A stretch of DNA of 64,000 bases from Cognatundibacterium aquatile (GTDB lineage Bacteria; Pseudomonadota; Gammaproteobacteria; Burkholderiales; Burkholderiaceae_D), in the NCBI RefSeq assembly GCF_014699135.1, contig NZ_JACOFT010000005.1:248288-312287 (forward strand). Direction: 5' to 3'. Shown here piece after piece: positions 10,506 to 21,320 of the stretch. Numbering within the stretch: position 1 is the stretch's first letter; every line of letters starts with the position of its first letter. Both the position numbers and the translations under genes were made by a program. The notes beneath the pieces were generated by a model. The model saw only the letters and a list, made by a program, of their open reading frames with translations. It was not told where the DNA came from and did not search any database.

Positions 10506-10568
10506 CTCTGACCCTATTAAAAAATATGGCAATTTAATTCTTATTTTATTTGTCTCTGACCCTAATTA
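10506..10568. repeat. Two direct copies of CTCTGACCCTA downstream of the transposase
   Basis: CTCTGACCCTATTA at 10506-10519 and CTCTGACCCTAATTA at 10554-10568, separated by AT-rich DNA. Motifs of this type are, from memory, common beside RAYT-like transposases and may be their recognition sequence. They lie within the 184-bp gap that must also hold the gltB promoter. Confidence 0.5.
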
Positions 10569-10641
10569 TTTAGATTGAACTTTCTTTTGCGCTGCACTAT
10601 TCTCATCACCAGACTTTCAATTTTTCCATCTGGAGATCGCT

Positions 10642-13600
10642 ATGCATGCCCAAGGTTTATACGACCCATCCAATGAACATGATGCCTGTGGCGTCGGTTT
10701 TATTGCACACATTAAAGGCAAGAAAAATCACGCTATCGTCGAACAGGGTTTGCTGATCTTGAAAAATCTCGATCACCGCGGTGCTGTCGGTGCCGATCCT
10801 TTGATGGGCGATGGTGCCGGTATCCTGATTCAGATTCCTGATCAGTATTATCGTGAAGAGATGGCAAAGCAGAACATCCAGTTGCCGCCGCCAGGTGAGT
10901 ATGGTGTTGGTATGATCTTTTTGCCAAAAGAGCATGCGTCCCGTCTGGCCTGTGAGCAGGAAATCGAGCGCGCAGTCAGGGCAGAAGGTCAGGTTGTTCT
11001 GGGCTGGCGCGATGTTCCGGTAGATCGCGAGATGCCGATGTCGCCAACGGTGCGTGACAAAGAGCCTGTGATTCGCCAGATATTCATCGGACGTGGCGCG
11101 GACATCATGGTGACTGACGCACTCGAGCGTAAGCTGTACGTGATCCGTAAATCTGCCGTACATGCGATTGAAGCATTACATTTGCTGCATGGTAAAGAAT
11201 ATTTTGTACCGTCGATGTCGGCACGTACCATTGTATATAAAGGTCTGTTGCTGGCAGATCAGGTTGGCGTTTATTACAAAGATTTGCAAGATGAGCGCTG
11301 TGTTTCTGCGCTGGCTCTGGTGCATCAACGGTTTTCTACCAACACTTTCCCGGAATGGCCACTGGCTCACCCATACCGCATGATTGCGCACAATGGCGAA
11401 ATCAATACTGTCAAAGGTAACTTCAACTGGATGCGAGCACGCGAAGGGGTGATGAAATCTGCGGTACTGGGCGATGATTTGCAAAAGCTCTACCCGTTGA
11501 TTTTCGAAGGTCAATCCGATACCGCGAGCTTTGATAACGCGCTTGAATTGCTGGTCATGGCAGGTTATCCGATCGCACAGGCAATGATGATGATGATTCC
11601 TGAAGCATGGGAAAATCATACCCTGATGGACGACAATCGCCGCGCATTCTACGAATACCACGCTGCGATGATGGAACCATGGGATGGCCCTGCCGCGATG
11701 GCGTTTACTGATGGCCGTCAGATTGGCGGTACGCTGGATCGTAATGGTCTGCGTCCTGCGCGTTATATCGTGACTGACGATGATCTGGTGGTGATGGCGT
11801 CGGAATCCGGCGTACTGCCTATTCCTGAATCGAAAATTATTCAGAAGTGGCGTTTGCAGCCAGGAAAAATGTTCCTGATCGATCTGGAAGCGGGTCGCAT
11901 CATCGATGACAAAGAAATCAAAGATACCTATGCCAACGCGAAACCCTATAAGCAGTGGATACAATCTGTCCGCATTAAACTCAGCAGCCTGAATGCTGAG
12001 CTGGACGTCGCACCGGAAGCGGCCACTTTGCTGGATCGCCAGCAAGCCTTTGGTTACACACAGGAAGATATCAAATTCCTCATGGCACCGATGGCGACCA
12101 ATGGTGAAGAGGCGATCGGTTCTATGGGGAATGATTCCTCATTGGCCGTGATGTCGAACAAGCTCAAGCCGCTCTATAACTATTTCAAACAGCTGTTTGC
12201 TCAGGTGACGAATCCGCCGATTGATCCTATCCGCGAAGCGATGGTGATGTCGCTGGTATCGTTTATCGGCCCTAAACCTAACTTACTCGATACGAATAAC
12301 ATCAATCCACCGATGCGTTTAGAGGTTTCTCAGCCGGTATTGGATTTCGCAGATATCGCCAAATTGCGCAATATCAGCGCAAATACCGGTGGCAAGTTCA
12401 AATCGTATGAACTGGATATCTGCTACCCGATCGCCTGGGGGAAAGATGGTATTGAAGCGCGTCTCGCCTCCATCTGCGCAGAAGTGGTCGACGCGGTGAA
12501 ATCCGGTCATAACATCATGATCATCACCGACCGCAAAATGAACGCTGATTTTGTGGCGATTCCAGCATTGCTGGCAACTTCTACCGTTCATCAGCACTTG
12601 GTCAGCAAGGGCTTGCGTACCACAACCGGTCTGGTCGTCGAAACCGGCTCAGCACGCGAAACACACCACTTTGCTTTGCTTGCAGGATACGGCGCAGAAG
12701 CGGTACATCCGTATCTGGCGATGCAGACGCTGGCCGATATGGCGAAAGATATGTCCGGCGATTTGTCGGCAGAAAAAGCCATTTACAACTACACCAAAGC
12801 GATTGGTAAGGGCTTGATGAAAGTGATGTCCAAAATGGGCATTTCTACCTATATGTCCTACTGCGGTGCGCAGATTTTTGAAGCGATCGGCCTGAATAAA
12901 TCTCTGGTTGACAAATACTTCAAAGGCACAGCGTCGAATGTCGAAGGTATAGGCGTTTTTGAAGTGGCAGAAGAAGCACTGCGCCTGCATAAACTGGCGT
13001 TTGGCAAAGATCCGGTATTAGCCAATGCCCTGGATGCAGGTGGTGAATATGCGTACCGTGTCCGTGGTGAAGACCATATGTGGACGCCGGATGCGATTGC
13101 AAAACTGCAGCACTCGACCCGCGCGAATAACTACAATTCGTATAAAGAGTATGCACAGATCATCAATGATCAGTCGAAACGCCACATGACTTTACGTGGT
13201 CTGTTCGAATTCAAAATAGACCCATCCAAAGCAATTCCTGTGGAGCAGGTCGAGCCAGCAAAAGAAATCGTTAAACGTTTTGCGACTGGAGCGATGTCTC
13301 TCGGTTCCATCAGCACCGAGGCGCATGCAACGCTGGCGGTGGCGATGAACCGCATCGGCGGCAAATCAAATACCGGCGAGGGCGGTGAGGATCCTGCGCG
13401 TTATCAGCAAGAGCTCAAAGGAATACCTATCAAGCAGGGTGCAACACTCGCTTCGGTGATTGGTAAAGAACAGATAGAAGTGGATATCCCTTTGCAGGAT
13501 GGCGACTCCCTGCGCTCCCGTATTAAACAGGTCGCATCCGGTCGTTTTGGTGTGACTGCCGAATATCTGACATCGGCTGATCAGATACAGATCAAGATGG

Positions 13601-15330
13601 CGCAAGGTGCGAAGCCGGGTGAAGGCGGGCAGTTACCTGGTCATAAAGTATCTGAGTACATTGCGAAGTTGCGTTTCTCAGTACCAGGCGTGGGCTTGAT
13701 TTCTCCGCCTCCGCACCATGATATTTACTCGATTGAAGATCTGGCGCAGTTGATTCATGACCTGAAAAATGTCAATCCGCATGCATCGATTTCCGTCAAG
13801 CTGGTATCTGAAGTGGGTGTCGGTACGATTGCCGCTGGTGTGTCGAAAGCCAAGGCAGATCATCTGGTGATCGCAGGTCACGATGGTGGTACCGGCGCTT
13901 CACCGTTGTCATCGATCAAACATGCTGGCACACCGTGGGAACTCGGCTTGTCCGAAACCCAGCAAACGCTGGTACTCAACGGCTTGCGTGGACGTGTTCG
14001 CGTACAGGCAGACGGTCAGATGAAAACTGGGCGTGACGTTGCAATAGCTGCGATGCTGGGTGCAGACGAAATCGGATTCGCAACTGCGCCGCTGGTTGTG
14101 GAAGGTTGCATCATGATGCGTAAGTGTCACCTGAATACCTGCCCTGTCGGCGTCGCAACACAAGATCCGGTACTGCGGGCGAAATTCTCAGGTAAGCCCG
14201 AATATGTCGTGAACTATTTCTTCTTTGTTGCTGAAGAATTACGTCAGATCATGGCGCAACTCGGCGTGCGTACTTACGATGAGCTGATCGGGCGGGTTGA
14301 CCTGTTGGATAAATCCAAAGCGGTATCGCACTGGAAAGCCAAAGGTCTGGACTTCAGCCGTATCTTCCATCAGCCAGAACTGGCCGATGGAGCAGCAGTC
14401 CGTCATGTTGATGTGCAGGATCATGGCCTCGAAAAAGCACTTGATAACAAACTGATTGCGCAGGCAAAACATGCGCTGGAAACTGGTGAGAAAGTTTCCT
14501 TCATTTCTCCGGTGAAAAATCTGAATCGTACTGTCGGTGCGATGCTGTCCGGTGAAGTGGCGAAGAAATATGGTCACACTGGCTTGCCTGACGACACTAT
14601 CCATATTCAGTTGCAAGGAACGGCAGGGCAATCTGCCGGCGCGTTCCTCGCGCATGGTGTGACGCTCGATCTGGTCGGTGAAGGCAATGACTATGTCGGT
14701 AAAGGTTTATCCGGTGGTCGCATCATCATTCGTCCGAATACCGAGTTCCGTGGCTGGGCCGTCGATAACATTATTTGCGGCAATACCGTGTTGTACGGCG
14801 CCATCTCTGGTGAAGCGTTTATTAATGGCGTCGCCGGTGAACGTTTCGCTGTACGTAATTCAGGCGCAGTTACTGTGGTGGAAGGAACTGGTGATCATGG
14901 TTGCGAATACATGACTGGCGGTACGGTTGTCGTGTTGGGCAACACTGGACGTAACTTTGCTGCCGGTATGTCTGGTGGTATTGCGTATGTCTATGACCCG
15001 GAAGGGACGTTTGAAAGCAAATGCAATATGTCTATGGTGACCCTGGAACCTGTGCTGGCAGGCGATATTCAGGCGACTTCAATCGATAAATCGATCTGGC
15101 ACAGTATGTTGCGTGGCGGTGAAGGTGATACCGATGAGGCGATTTTGCGTCAGCTGATTGAGCGTCATTTCAAACACACCGGCAGTACCCGCGCCCGTAA
15201 CTTGCTGGATAACTGGGCAAGCAGCCGCGCTAAGTTCGTCAAAGTATTCCCGACCGAGTACAAACGTGCGCTGGCTGAAATGTACGCTGCCAGAAACGCT
15301 GCCAATGAAAAAGACAAAGTCGTCGCGTAG
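10642..15330 (+). CDS. gltB: Glutamate synthase (NADPH) large subunit
   Basis: Converts glutamine and 2-oxoglutarate to two glutamates, the GOGAT step of ammonia assimilation. At 1562 aa it is full length. The N-terminal class II amidotransferase nucleophile is Cys16 (in [10 protein letters not shown]), so a short propeptide must be cut off to expose it. The central and FMN-binding synthase domains follow. The 3Fe-4S ligands are Cys1156, Cys1162 and Cys1167 in [13 protein letters not shown]. The C-terminal gltB beta-helix is glycine-rich. GGAG before the ATG (10632-10635) sets the start. gltD follows 90 bp later. Confidence 0.98.
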   Translation: MHAQGLYDPSNEHDACGVGFIAHIKGKKNHAIVEQGLLILKNLDHRGAVGADPLMGDGAGILIQIPDQYYREEMAKQNIQLPPPGEYGVGMIFLPKEHASRLACEQEIERAVRAEGQVVLGWRDVPVDREMPMSPTVRDKEPVIRQIFIGRGADIMVTDALERKLYVIRKSAVHAIEALHLLHGKEYFVPSMSARTIVYKGLLLADQVGVYYKDLQDERCVSALALVHQRFSTNTFPEWPLAHPYRMIAHNGEINTVKGNFNWMRAREGVMKSAVLGDDLQKLYPLIFEGQSDTASFDNALELLVMAGYPIAQAMMMMIPEAWENHTLMDDNRRAFYEYHAAMMEPWDGPAAMAFTDGRQIGGTLDRNGLRPARYIVTDDDLVVMASESGVLPIPESKIIQKWRLQPGKMFLIDLEAGRIIDDKEIKDTYANAKPYKQWIQSVRIKLSSLNAELDVAPEAATLLDRQQAFGYTQEDIKFLMAPMATNGEEAIGSMGNDSSLAVMSNKLKPLYNYFKQLFAQVTNPPIDPIREAMVMSLVSFIGPKPNLLDTNNINPPMRLEVSQPVLDFADIAKLRNISANTGGKFKSYELDICYPIAWGKDGIEARLASICAEVVDAVKSGHNIMIITDRKMNADFVAIPALLATSTVHQHLVSKGLRTTTGLVVETGSARETHHFALLAGYGAEAVHPYLAMQTLADMAKDMSGDLSAEKAIYNYTKAIGKGLMKVMSKMGISTYMSYCGAQIFEAIGLNKSLVDKYFKGTASNVEGIGVFEVAEEALRLHKLAFGKDPVLANALDAGGEYAYRVRGEDHMWTPDAIAKLQHSTRANNYNSYKEYAQIINDQSKRHMTLRGLFEFKIDPSKAIPVEQVEPAKEIVKRFATGAMSLGSISTEAHATLAVAMNRIGGKSNTGEGGEDPARYQQELKGIPIKQGATLASVIGKEQIEVDIPLQDGDSLRSRIKQVASGRFGVTAEYLTSADQIQIKMAQGAKPGEGGQLPGHKVSEYIAKLRFSVPGVGLISPPPHHDIYSIEDLAQLIHDLKNVNPHASISVKLVSEVGVGTIAAGVSKAKADHLVIAGHDGGTGASPLSSIKHAGTPWELGLSETQQTLVLNGLRGRVRVQADGQMKTGRDVAIAAMLGADEIGFATAPLVVEGCIMMRKCHLNTCPVGVATQDPVLRAKFSGKPEYVVNYFFFVAEELRQIMAQLGVRTYDELIGRVDLLDKSKAVSHWKAKGLDFSRIFHQPELADGAAVRHVDVQDHGLEKALDNKLIAQAKHALETGEKVSFISPVKNLNRTVGAMLSGEVAKKYGHTGLPDDTIHIQLQGTAGQSAGAFLAHGVTLDLVGEGNDYVGKGLSGGRIIIRPNTEFRGWAVDNIICGNTVLYGAISGEAFINGVAGERFAVRNSGAVTVVEGTGDHGCEYMTGGTVVVLGNTGRNFAAGMSGGIAYVYDPEGTFESKCNMSMVTLEPVLAGDIQATSIDKSIWHSMLRGGEGDTDEAILRQLIERHFKHTGSTRARNLLDNWASSRAKFVKVFPTEYKRALAEMYAARNAANEKDKVVA

Positions 15331-15420
15331 TTGAGATGAGGTACCCCTTGCCGGGGTGCCTGCTCCTGTGCGATTCACGATAGATAGGGCAACAGCCCGC
15401 AACGATATTGAGGTTAAAAA

Positions 15421-16884
15421 ATGGGTAAAGTCACCGGCTTCATGGAATATCAGCGCTTGCAGGAAGCAAGCGAAGCACCACAATCACGTAAAAAACACTA
15501 CAAAGAGTTTTTAGTCCATCTGGGCGATGCCCAGGCAAAGACGCAAGCGGCCCGCTGCATGGATTGCGGCATTCCGTTTTGCAATAACGGTTGCCCTGTG
15601 AACAATATCATCCCTGACTGGAATGATCTGGTGTATCACGGAAATTATCAGCAAGCTCTGGAAGTCCTGCATTCAACCAATAATTTCCCGGAATTTACCG
15701 GACGCATCTGCCCGGCACCTTGCGAATCCGCATGTACTTTGGGTATCAATAATGATGCCGTTGGGATTAAATCGATTGAGCATTTCATCATCGATAAAGG
15801 CTGGGAAAATAATTGGGTAGTGCCGCAGATTTCCAGCGTTAAAACCGGTAAGAAAATTGCGGTTGTCGGCTCTGGTCCTGCCGGGCTGGCGGCCGCACAA
15901 CAACTCGCACGTGTCGGACACGATGTCACCGTGTTTGAAAAAAATGACCGTGTTGGCGGTTTATTACGCTACGGTATTCCTGACTTCAAAATGGAAAAAT
16001 CCCATATTGATCGCCGTGTCGAGCAAATGAAAGCGGAAGGTGTTACTTTCCGTACCGGCGTCTTCGTCGGTAAAGATTTTCCTGCCACAGTGACCAACTG
16101 GTCGAAAGAAACAATGTCACCGGAACAGCTGCAAAAAGATTTCGATGCGGTGATTATCGCCGGTGGTGCAGAAACTCCGCGTGATCTGCCAGTACCAGGG
16201 CGTGAACTCAAAGGAGTGCATTTTGCAATGGACTTTTTGCCAGTGCAAAATAAGGTTAATGCTGGTGACAAAGTGAAAGATCAGATTCTGGCGACCGGTA
16301 AGCATGTGGTTGTCATCGGTGGTGGTGACACTGGTTCAGATTGCGTCGGGACCTCGAATCGTCATGGCGCCAAATCCGTGACGCAATTTGAATTAATGCC
16401 ACAACCGCCGGAGCAGGAAAATAAACCTCTGGTGTGGCCATACTGGCCAACGAAGTTGCGTACATCCTCTTCTCACGAAGAGGGTTGCGAGCGTGACTGG
16501 GCGGTTGCGACCAAGCGTCTTGAAGGCAAAGGTGGCAAAGTTGAAAAACTGATCGCCTGTCGCGTTGAATGGAAAGACGGCAAAATGCAGGAAGTTGCCG
16601 ATTCCGAGTTTGAAATGAAAGCCGATCTGGTGTTGCTGGCAATGGGCTTTGTCTCACCAGTGCAGCAGGTGCTGGATGCATTCGGTGTTGATAAAGACGC
16701 ACGCGGTAATGCTAAAGCGACCACCGAGGGCGATGCCTGCTACAAAACCAATGTACCGAAAGTGTATGCTGCAGGCGATATGCGTCGCGGACAGTCATTA
16801 GTGGTCTGGGCTATCCGCGAAGGGCGTCAATGTGCGCGCGAAGTCGATGCGTTTCTGATGGGCGAGTCCGTCCTTCCACGCTGA
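15421..16884 (+). CDS. gltD: Glutamate synthase small subunit
   Basis: FAD-containing NADPH-oxidising partner of GltB that passes electrons to the large subunit. At 487 aa it is of normal length. The N-terminal domain has two Cys clusters ([14 protein letters not shown] and CPAPCESAC) for 4Fe-4S centres. The FAD Rossmann motif is [14 protein letters not shown] and the NADPH motif is GGGDTGSDC. The C-terminal [20 protein letters not shown] is typical of the family. A strong terminator follows directly, closing the gltBD operon. Confidence 0.98.
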   Translation: MGKVTGFMEYQRLQEASEAPQSRKKHYKEFLVHLGDAQAKTQAARCMDCGIPFCNNGCPVNNIIPDWNDLVYHGNYQQALEVLHSTNNFPEFTGRICPAPCESACTLGINNDAVGIKSIEHFIIDKGWENNWVVPQISSVKTGKKIAVVGSGPAGLAAAQQLARVGHDVTVFEKNDRVGGLLRYGIPDFKMEKSHIDRRVEQMKAEGVTFRTGVFVGKDFPATVTNWSKETMSPEQLQKDFDAVIIAGGAETPRDLPVPGRELKGVHFAMDFLPVQNKVNAGDKVKDQILATGKHVVVIGGGDTGSDCVGTSNRHGAKSVTQFELMPQPPEQENKPLVWPYWPTKLRTSSSHEEGCERDWAVATKRLEGKGGKVEKLIACRVEWKDGKMQEVADSEFEMKADLVLLAMGFVSPVQQVLDAFGVDKDARGNAKATTEGDACYKTNVPKVYAAGDMRRGQSLVVWAIREGRQCAREVDAFLMGESVLPR

Positions 16885-16892
16885 TAAAAACG

Positions 16893-16933
16893 ACTGATTT
16901 CTCTTGAAAAAGGAGAAATCAGTCAGTTTTTTT
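16893..16933 (+). terminator. Terminator of gltBD
   Basis: Arms ACTGATTTCTC (16893-16903) and GAGAAATCAGT (16913-16923) form an 11-bp stem with a 9-nt loop, followed by a T-run at 16926-16933. Confidence 0.9.
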
Positions 16934-17169
16934 GATGAATCCAGTCAAATTTTTAAAATTAATGACTTCAAATTCATTAATTTTTGTCTTAATTTATTCT
17001 CGATTTTGAATTAAATATCGATTTAAATTTTATTTCGGAATTTAATTTAAAAATTGGTTGCTATTTCAAATAATAATTAATTTGTTATTTTTTTGCTTAT
17101 ACTTGTCGATACAACTTCATTTCCAGTTCTGCATTACAATCTAGCCTTTGCAAAACTTAATCCCTCGTT
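16934..17169. other. AT-rich spacer upstream of the mla operon
   Basis: About 235 bp, much AT-richer than its neighbours, with words such as AAATTTTTAAAATT and AATTTAATTTAAAAATT. It must carry the mla promoter. TACAAT at 17135-17140 is a possible -10, but I see no good -35 at the right distance. No gene. Confidence 0.5.
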
Positions 17170-17973
17170 GTGTCAAATCTCGTTGAAATTCGCGATGTTC
17201 ATTTCGGATATGGAGAACGGACAATTTTATCCGGACTTCATATGGACTTCCCGCGCGGTAAAGTGATTGCCGTCATGGGAGGCTCCGGCTCCGGTAAAAC
17301 CACTATCCTGCGTTTGATAGGCGGACAAATTCGTCCGCAGCGTGGCAGTGTCAGCGTCAATGGTCAGCACGTGCAGGATCTTGCCAGTGATGATTTATAT
17401 GCGATGCGGCGCAAAATGGGTATGTTGTTTCAGCACGGCGCATTATTCACCGACCTGAGCGTCTTTGATAATGTCGCTTTTCCTATGCGCGAGCATACGG
17501 ATTTGAGCGAAGCGATGATACGCGACCTGGTGATGCTCAAACTCGAAGCAGTCGGATTAAGAAATGCTGCATATCTGATGCCGGCAGAAATTTCCGGCGG
17601 TATGGCGCGCCGGGTTGCGCTTGCGCGGGCGGTTGCTCTGGATCCGCAGCTAATGATGTACGACGAGCCGTTTGCTGGGCTTGATCCGATTTCTATGGGC
17701 GTGGCCGCAAATCTGATCCGGAACTTGAATGATGCCTTGGGGTCTACATCAATACTGGTCTCACACGATGTTCATGAGTCGTTTGCGATTGCAGACTACA
17801 TTTACTTCCTGTCACAGGGAAAAATCGTGGCTGATGGCACGCCTGAGCAGATGATGGCATCGGAAGATCCGTATGTCAGACAGTTTGTACATGCCCAGGC
17901 GGATGGTCCCGTACCTTTCCATTATCCCGGCAAAACTTTGCTGGATGATCTGGGTCTGAAAGGGGCATTATGA
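17170..17973 (+). CDS. mlaF: Mla phospholipid-transport ATPase
   Basis: ATPase of the MlaFEDB inner-membrane complex that keeps the outer-membrane lipid asymmetry. It has 267 aa with Walker A GGSGSGKTT, an unusual signature region (ISGGMARRVALARAV) typical of MlaF, Walker B LMMYDEPFAGLDP and the H-loop VSHD. The GTG start has no clear Shine-Dalgarno sequence, but the following MSNLVEIRDVHFGYG matches the start of MlaF proteins. It overlaps mlaE by 4 bp. The operon order here is F-E-D-A-C-B. Confidence 0.96.
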   Translation: MSNLVEIRDVHFGYGERTILSGLHMDFPRGKVIAVMGGSGSGKTTILRLIGGQIRPQRGSVSVNGQHVQDLASDDLYAMRRKMGMLFQHGALFTDLSVFDNVAFPMREHTDLSEAMIRDLVMLKLEAVGLRNAAYLMPAEISGGMARRVALARAVALDPQLMMYDEPFAGLDPISMGVAANLIRNLNDALGSTSILVSHDVHESFAIADYIYFLSQGKIVADGTPEQMMASEDPYVRQFVHAQADGPVPFHYPGKTLLDDLGLKGAL

Positions 17974-18740
17974 TCATTGAATCTGTCGGTAAGTGGACGC
18001 GCGGAATGTCCAGTGATCTGGGTTATGCCACGCGTAGCTTTTTCTCAATTTTGTTCAGCGGCTTTGGTTTGTGGCGGCGGCCGCGCCTGATTACCGATCA
18101 GATTCATTTCATTGGTAATTATTCGTTGGTCATTATTGCAGTATCCGGTTTGTTTGTCGGATTTGTACTTGGTTATCAGGGCTATTACACCTTAAACCGC
18201 TTCGGCTCAGGTGAATCACTTGGTTTGCTGGTGACAATTTCTCTGGTGCGTGAACTTGGTCCGGTCGTCGCTGCCTTGTTATTTGCTGGTCGGGCCGGTA
18301 CTTCTCTGACAGCAGAAATTGGTCTGATGAAGGCGGGTGAGCAACTGGCTGCGATGGAAATGATGGCAGTTAATCCGATACAACGGGTATTAGCGCCACG
18401 TTTTATCGCTGGTTTGATTTCCTTGCCGATTCTGACTGCCATTTTCAATGCCATGGGTGTGATTGGCGGATATATCGTTGGCGTCCAATTGATCGGCGTG
18501 GATAACGGCGCGTTCTGGTCGCAGATGCAGGCCGGTGTGGAAATCGGTCAGGATATCGGTAACGGTGTATTGAAAAGTATCGTCTTTGGTTTTGCTGTGA
18601 CGTTTGTGGCTTTATTTCAGGGCTATGAAGCGCAACCAACACCGGAAGGGGTGGCCCGAGCAACAACGCGTACCGTTGTGATTTCCTCTCTGCTGGTGTT
18701 GTGGCTGGATTTCCTGATGACAGCCTGGATGTTCCAATAA
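17970..18740 (+). CDS. mlaE: Mla phospholipid-transport permease
   Basis: A 256-aa integral membrane subunit (MlaE/YrbE family) with about five to six hydrophobic segments and the conserved core LVRELGPVVAALLFAGRAGTSLTAEIG broken across helices. It forms the dimeric centre on which MlaD sits. It overlaps mlaF by 4 bp. The following 132 bp to mlaD hold repeat element A, an unusual insertion within an operon that is otherwise tightly packed. Confidence 0.96.
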   Translation: MIIESVGKWTRGMSSDLGYATRSFFSILFSGFGLWRRPRLITDQIHFIGNYSLVIIAVSGLFVGFVLGYQGYYTLNRFGSGESLGLLVTISLVRELGPVVAALLFAGRAGTSLTAEIGLMKAGEQLAAMEMMAVNPIQRVLAPRFIAGLISLPILTAIFNAMGVIGGYIVGVQLIGVDNGAFWSQMQAGVEIGQDIGNGVLKSIVFGFAVTFVALFQGYEAQPTPEGVARATTRTVVISSLLVLWLDFLMTAWMFQ

Positions 18741-18750
18741 GCGTGGCCTT

Positions 18751-18850
18751 CCACATACTCCTGGGGAGTATGTGGATCTGTGCGGCGGAAGTCTTTTTAA
18801 ATAAACGGCAAATTAAGAATAAATGCAGATACTCCCTGATATACGGGAGT
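18751..18850 (+). repeat. Dispersed paired-box element A
   Basis: First of six copies of an unrecognised intergenic element. Box 1 is a near-perfect dyad, CCACATACTCC (18751-18761) and GGAGTATGTGG (18765-18775), with a 3-nt loop. Box 2 is a looser dyad, ACTCCC (18831-18836) and GGGAGT (18845-18850). The GGAG to GGAG distance is 81 bp. It separates mlaE from mlaD and could fold in the operon transcript. There is no T-run, so it is not a standard terminator. Confidence 0.75.
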
Positions 18851-18872
18851 TTGAAATAGGTAAGGATTGATG

Positions 18873-19349
18873 ATGCAAAAAAAATCTCTGGACTTCTGGG
18901 TTGGACTTTTTGTTTTACTTGGTGCTGCCGCTTTACTATTTCTGGCATTGAAAGCTGGCAATATGAGTTCGCTTTCACTAGAGAAAACGTATGAAGTGGT
19001 AACGCGTTTTGACAATATCGGCGGACTGAAACCACGTGCCGCAGTAAAAAGTGCGGGTGTCGTCGTTGGACGGGTTTCGGAAGTCAGATTTGACGATAAA
19101 ACCTTTCAGGCAACGGTGATACTGCAATTAGAAACACGCTATAAGTTTCCGAAGGATACATCTGCCAAGATTCTGACGGCAGGATTATTGGGTGAGCAAT
19201 ATATTGGCCTGGAAGCCGGTGGTGACACCGCGAATCTGGTTGCCGGTGACAGGATAAAAATGACGCAGTCGGCGGTCGTTCTGGAAAATCTGATCAGTCA
19301 GTTTCTTTTCAGTAAGGCCGCAGACAGCAATGCGGAAGAGAAAAAATGA
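18873..19349 (+). CDS. mlaD: MCE-domain phospholipid-transport protein
   Basis: Membrane-anchored hexameric MCE protein carrying lipid between MlaFE and MlaC. It has one N-terminal helix (LDFWVGLFVLLGAAALLFLAL), the MCE domain (about 37-115, including FDNIGGLKPRAAVKSAGVVVG) and a short C-terminal helix. TTG 18867, ATG 18870 and ATG 18873 are in frame; AAGGA at 18862-18866 sits best for 18873, giving 158 aa. It overlaps mlaA by 4 bp. Confidence 0.95.
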   Translation: MQKKSLDFWVGLFVLLGAAALLFLALKAGNMSSLSLEKTYEVVTRFDNIGGLKPRAAVKSAGVVVGRVSEVRFDDKTFQATVILQLETRYKFPKDTSAKILTAGLLGEQYIGLEAGGDTANLVAGDRIKMTQSAVVLENLISQFLFSKAADSNAEEKK

Positions 19350-20116
19350 AAAATACATTCAAGCAGCTAAACGCGCGTTTTTGCGCCGTACTGGTACTGA
19401 GCATGACTGTGTTGCTGACAGGTTGCAGCACCGTCTCAGTCGATAAAATCAAAGACAAAGCAGACCGTACGTTGGACGTGATCAGTACCAAAACCAATAT
19501 CGGTAAAAATCCACGCGATCCTCTTGAGGGGTTTAATCGCGCAATGTTCAATTTCAATGATTCGCTGGATCAGGCGGTATTGAAACCGGTCGCGCAAACG
19601 TATCGCGATGTGACGCCATCGTTTGTTCAGACCGGTGTCGGTAACTTTTTCAGCAATATCGGCGATGTCTGGAATGCGGTCAACAATCTGTTGCAAGGCA
19701 AAGTTGCTGAAGGTAGCTCCGACGTAATGCGTTTTGCGTTTAACTCAACATTTGGTCTGGCTGGTTTACTTGATATCGCTTCGCCGGCAGGATTGCCTAA
19801 ACACCGCGAAGATTTCGGTCAGACGCTGGGTCGCTGGGGTGTCCGTTCCGGGCCTTATCTGGTCTTGCCACTATTGGGTTCTTCCACCGTACGTGATGCT
19901 TTGGCAACGCCGGTCGATATGAAAGGTAATTTGTGGTCGTATAAAGAGCCTGTCTATGTTCGCAATATAGGTACTGCTGTGCGTCTGGTGGATGCCCGTG
20001 CATCGGTGCTGGATGCCGGTTCGCTGATAGAAGAAGCAGCTCTGGATAAATATGTGTTTATCCGCGATGCATATTTGCAGCGTCGCGCCAGTCAGATCGC
20101 TCCAGACGAGGATTAA
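19346..20116 (+). CDS. mlaA: Outer-membrane phospholipid-removing lipoprotein (VacJ)
   Basis: A 256-aa lipoprotein. The signal peptide ends in the lipobox LLTGC (Cys27). It continues with the MlaA-family core NPRDPLEGFNRAMFNFND and SGPYLVLPLLGSST. It takes misplaced phospholipids out of the outer leaflet for MlaC. In E. coli mlaA is unlinked to mlaFEDCB; its place inside the operon is usual in betaproteobacteria. It overlaps the mlaD end by 4 bp. Confidence 0.96.
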   Translation: MKNTFKQLNARFCAVLVLSMTVLLTGCSTVSVDKIKDKADRTLDVISTKTNIGKNPRDPLEGFNRAMFNFNDSLDQAVLKPVAQTYRDVTPSFVQTGVGNFFSNIGDVWNAVNNLLQGKVAEGSSDVMRFAFNSTFGLAGLLDIASPAGLPKHREDFGQTLGRWGVRSGPYLVLPLLGSSTVRDALATPVDMKGNLWSYKEPVYVRNIGTAVRLVDARASVLDAGSLIEEAALDKYVFIRDAYLQRRASQIAPDED

Positions 20117-20225
20117 TTCCCGCAGGGATTTGTAAAACAATATAACAACAGTCAACCCATCAACACCCCGATGAGTTAACTGGCGACACAGACGTCGCAA
20201 TCAGATGGATATGAAGGATAAAGAA

Positions 20226-20876
20226 ATGAAAACAATCATGACCCGATTTTTATTAACGATGTTCGCCACTCTGGCATTTGCCAATACCGGTTTTGCCGCA
20301 GCTGCTGCTCAGGAAGCGCCTGATCAGTTGGTCAAACGCATCAGTCTTGAAATTATTGATCTGGCGAAAGCGGACAAAGAAATTCAGGCCGGCAATCAAA
20401 AGCGTGTTTATGACCTGGTGGACAGCAAAATTTTGCCTTACATCGATTTTCAGCGCATGACTTCGCTGGCAGCAGGTAAAAGCTGGAGAGATGCGACACC
20501 GGAACAGCAAAAGCAACTGATTAACGAATTCCGTACTTTGTTGGTATTTACTTACTCTGGCGCTATCGCTCAGATTAAAGACCAACGCGTTGAATTCAAG
20601 CCGCTTCGTGCCGCACCGGAAGATACGGAAGTCGAAGTCCGTTCGCAGATTATTCAAACCCGTGGCGAGCCTATCCAGTTAAATTACCGTCTTGAAAAAT
20701 TGCCAGCAGGCTGGAAAATCTATGACATCAACGTACTGGGTGCGTGGCTGGTAGAAACATATAAAGGCAGCTTTTCTGCTGAAATCAGCAAGTCTGGGAT
20801 TGATGGTCTGATCAAAACTTTGACTGAAAAAAATAAAAAGCTCGCTTCTGCACCAATCAAAGCGGCATCCAAATAA
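20226..20876 (+). CDS. mlaC: Periplasmic phospholipid carrier
   Basis: MlaC/Ttg2D-family soluble carrier between MlaA and MlaD. The start at 20226 is chosen because AAGGA lies just upstream and it gives a clean signal peptide (MKTIMTRFLLTMFATLAFANTGFAAA written in part); an in-frame ATG at 20205 adds seven residues without benefit. The length is 216 aa. The conserved segment YIDFQRMTSLAAGKSWRDAT is typical of the family. Confidence 0.94.
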   Translation: MKTIMTRFLLTMFATLAFANTGFAAAAAQEAPDQLVKRISLEIIDLAKADKEIQAGNQKRVYDLVDSKILPYIDFQRMTSLAAGKSWRDATPEQQKQLINEFRTLLVFTYSGAIAQIKDQRVEFKPLRAAPEDTEVEVRSQIIQTRGEPIQLNYRLEKLPAGWKIYDINVLGAWLVETYKGSFSAEISKSGIDGLIKTLTEKNKKLASAPIKAASK

Positions 20877-20895
20877 GTCTGACAAAGGATTTATT

Positions 20896-21171
20896 GTGTA
20901 CAAACTAGCAGGCGAACTCTCTCAGCAGAATGCCCGTACCGCGCTGGCAGCGGGAAACGCTGCCATATCGCAGGGACAGTCGGACTTCGACTTGTCTGGC
21001 CTGGAGCGGATTGATTCTGCTGCCGTTGCCGTTATGATTGAATGGCAGCGACAGGCTCTGGCAAAAAAGCAAACTCTGCAATTTCATGCGTTGCCAGCCA
21101 GCCTGATCAGTCTGATCAGGCTTTACGGTCTGAGTGAGCAGTTTATTACCCCATCCTCCGAGCGACATTGA
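20896..21171 (+). CDS. mlaB: STAS-domain protein of the Mla complex
   Basis: A 91-aa cytoplasmic STAS protein that binds and stabilises MlaF. It has a GTG start preceded by AAGGA (20884-20888). The STAS signature DLSGLERIDSAAVAVMIEWQ carries the conserved Asp-Ser pair. Last gene of the mla operon, 19 bp after mlaC. A promoter-like region follows, so the next ABC genes may be a separate unit. Confidence 0.92.
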   Translation: MYKLAGELSQQNARTALAAGNAAISQGQSDFDLSGLERIDSAAVAVMIEWQRQALAKKQTLQFHALPASLISLIRLYGLSEQFITPSSERH

Positions 21172-21208
21172 CGCTCACCCCGGGAATGCGTCGGTTTCCT
21201 GCACGCAG

Positions 21209-21240
21209 TTTCAGCCTCCATGCTGAAAATCCCCTATAAT
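21209..21240 (+). promoter_or_regulatory. Putative promoter with overlapping dyad upstream of the ABC-ibaG-murA-his genes
   Basis: A perfect TATAAT (21235-21240) is preceded by the inverted repeat TTTCAGC (21209-21215), six bases, GCTGAAA (21222-21228), which covers the place a -35 would occupy. I see no TTGACA-like box. The arrangement looks like an operator placed to block or assist polymerase. It lies 80 bp before the first gene of a long co-directional run. Confidence 0.4.
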
Positions 21241-21320
21241 CAAGGGTTCGCCCAGCGGGTGAACTCTTAGATTTTCTCCGTATCCGATTTCTCTTACGCA
21301 CGTAAGTGCAAGCATGCCAG

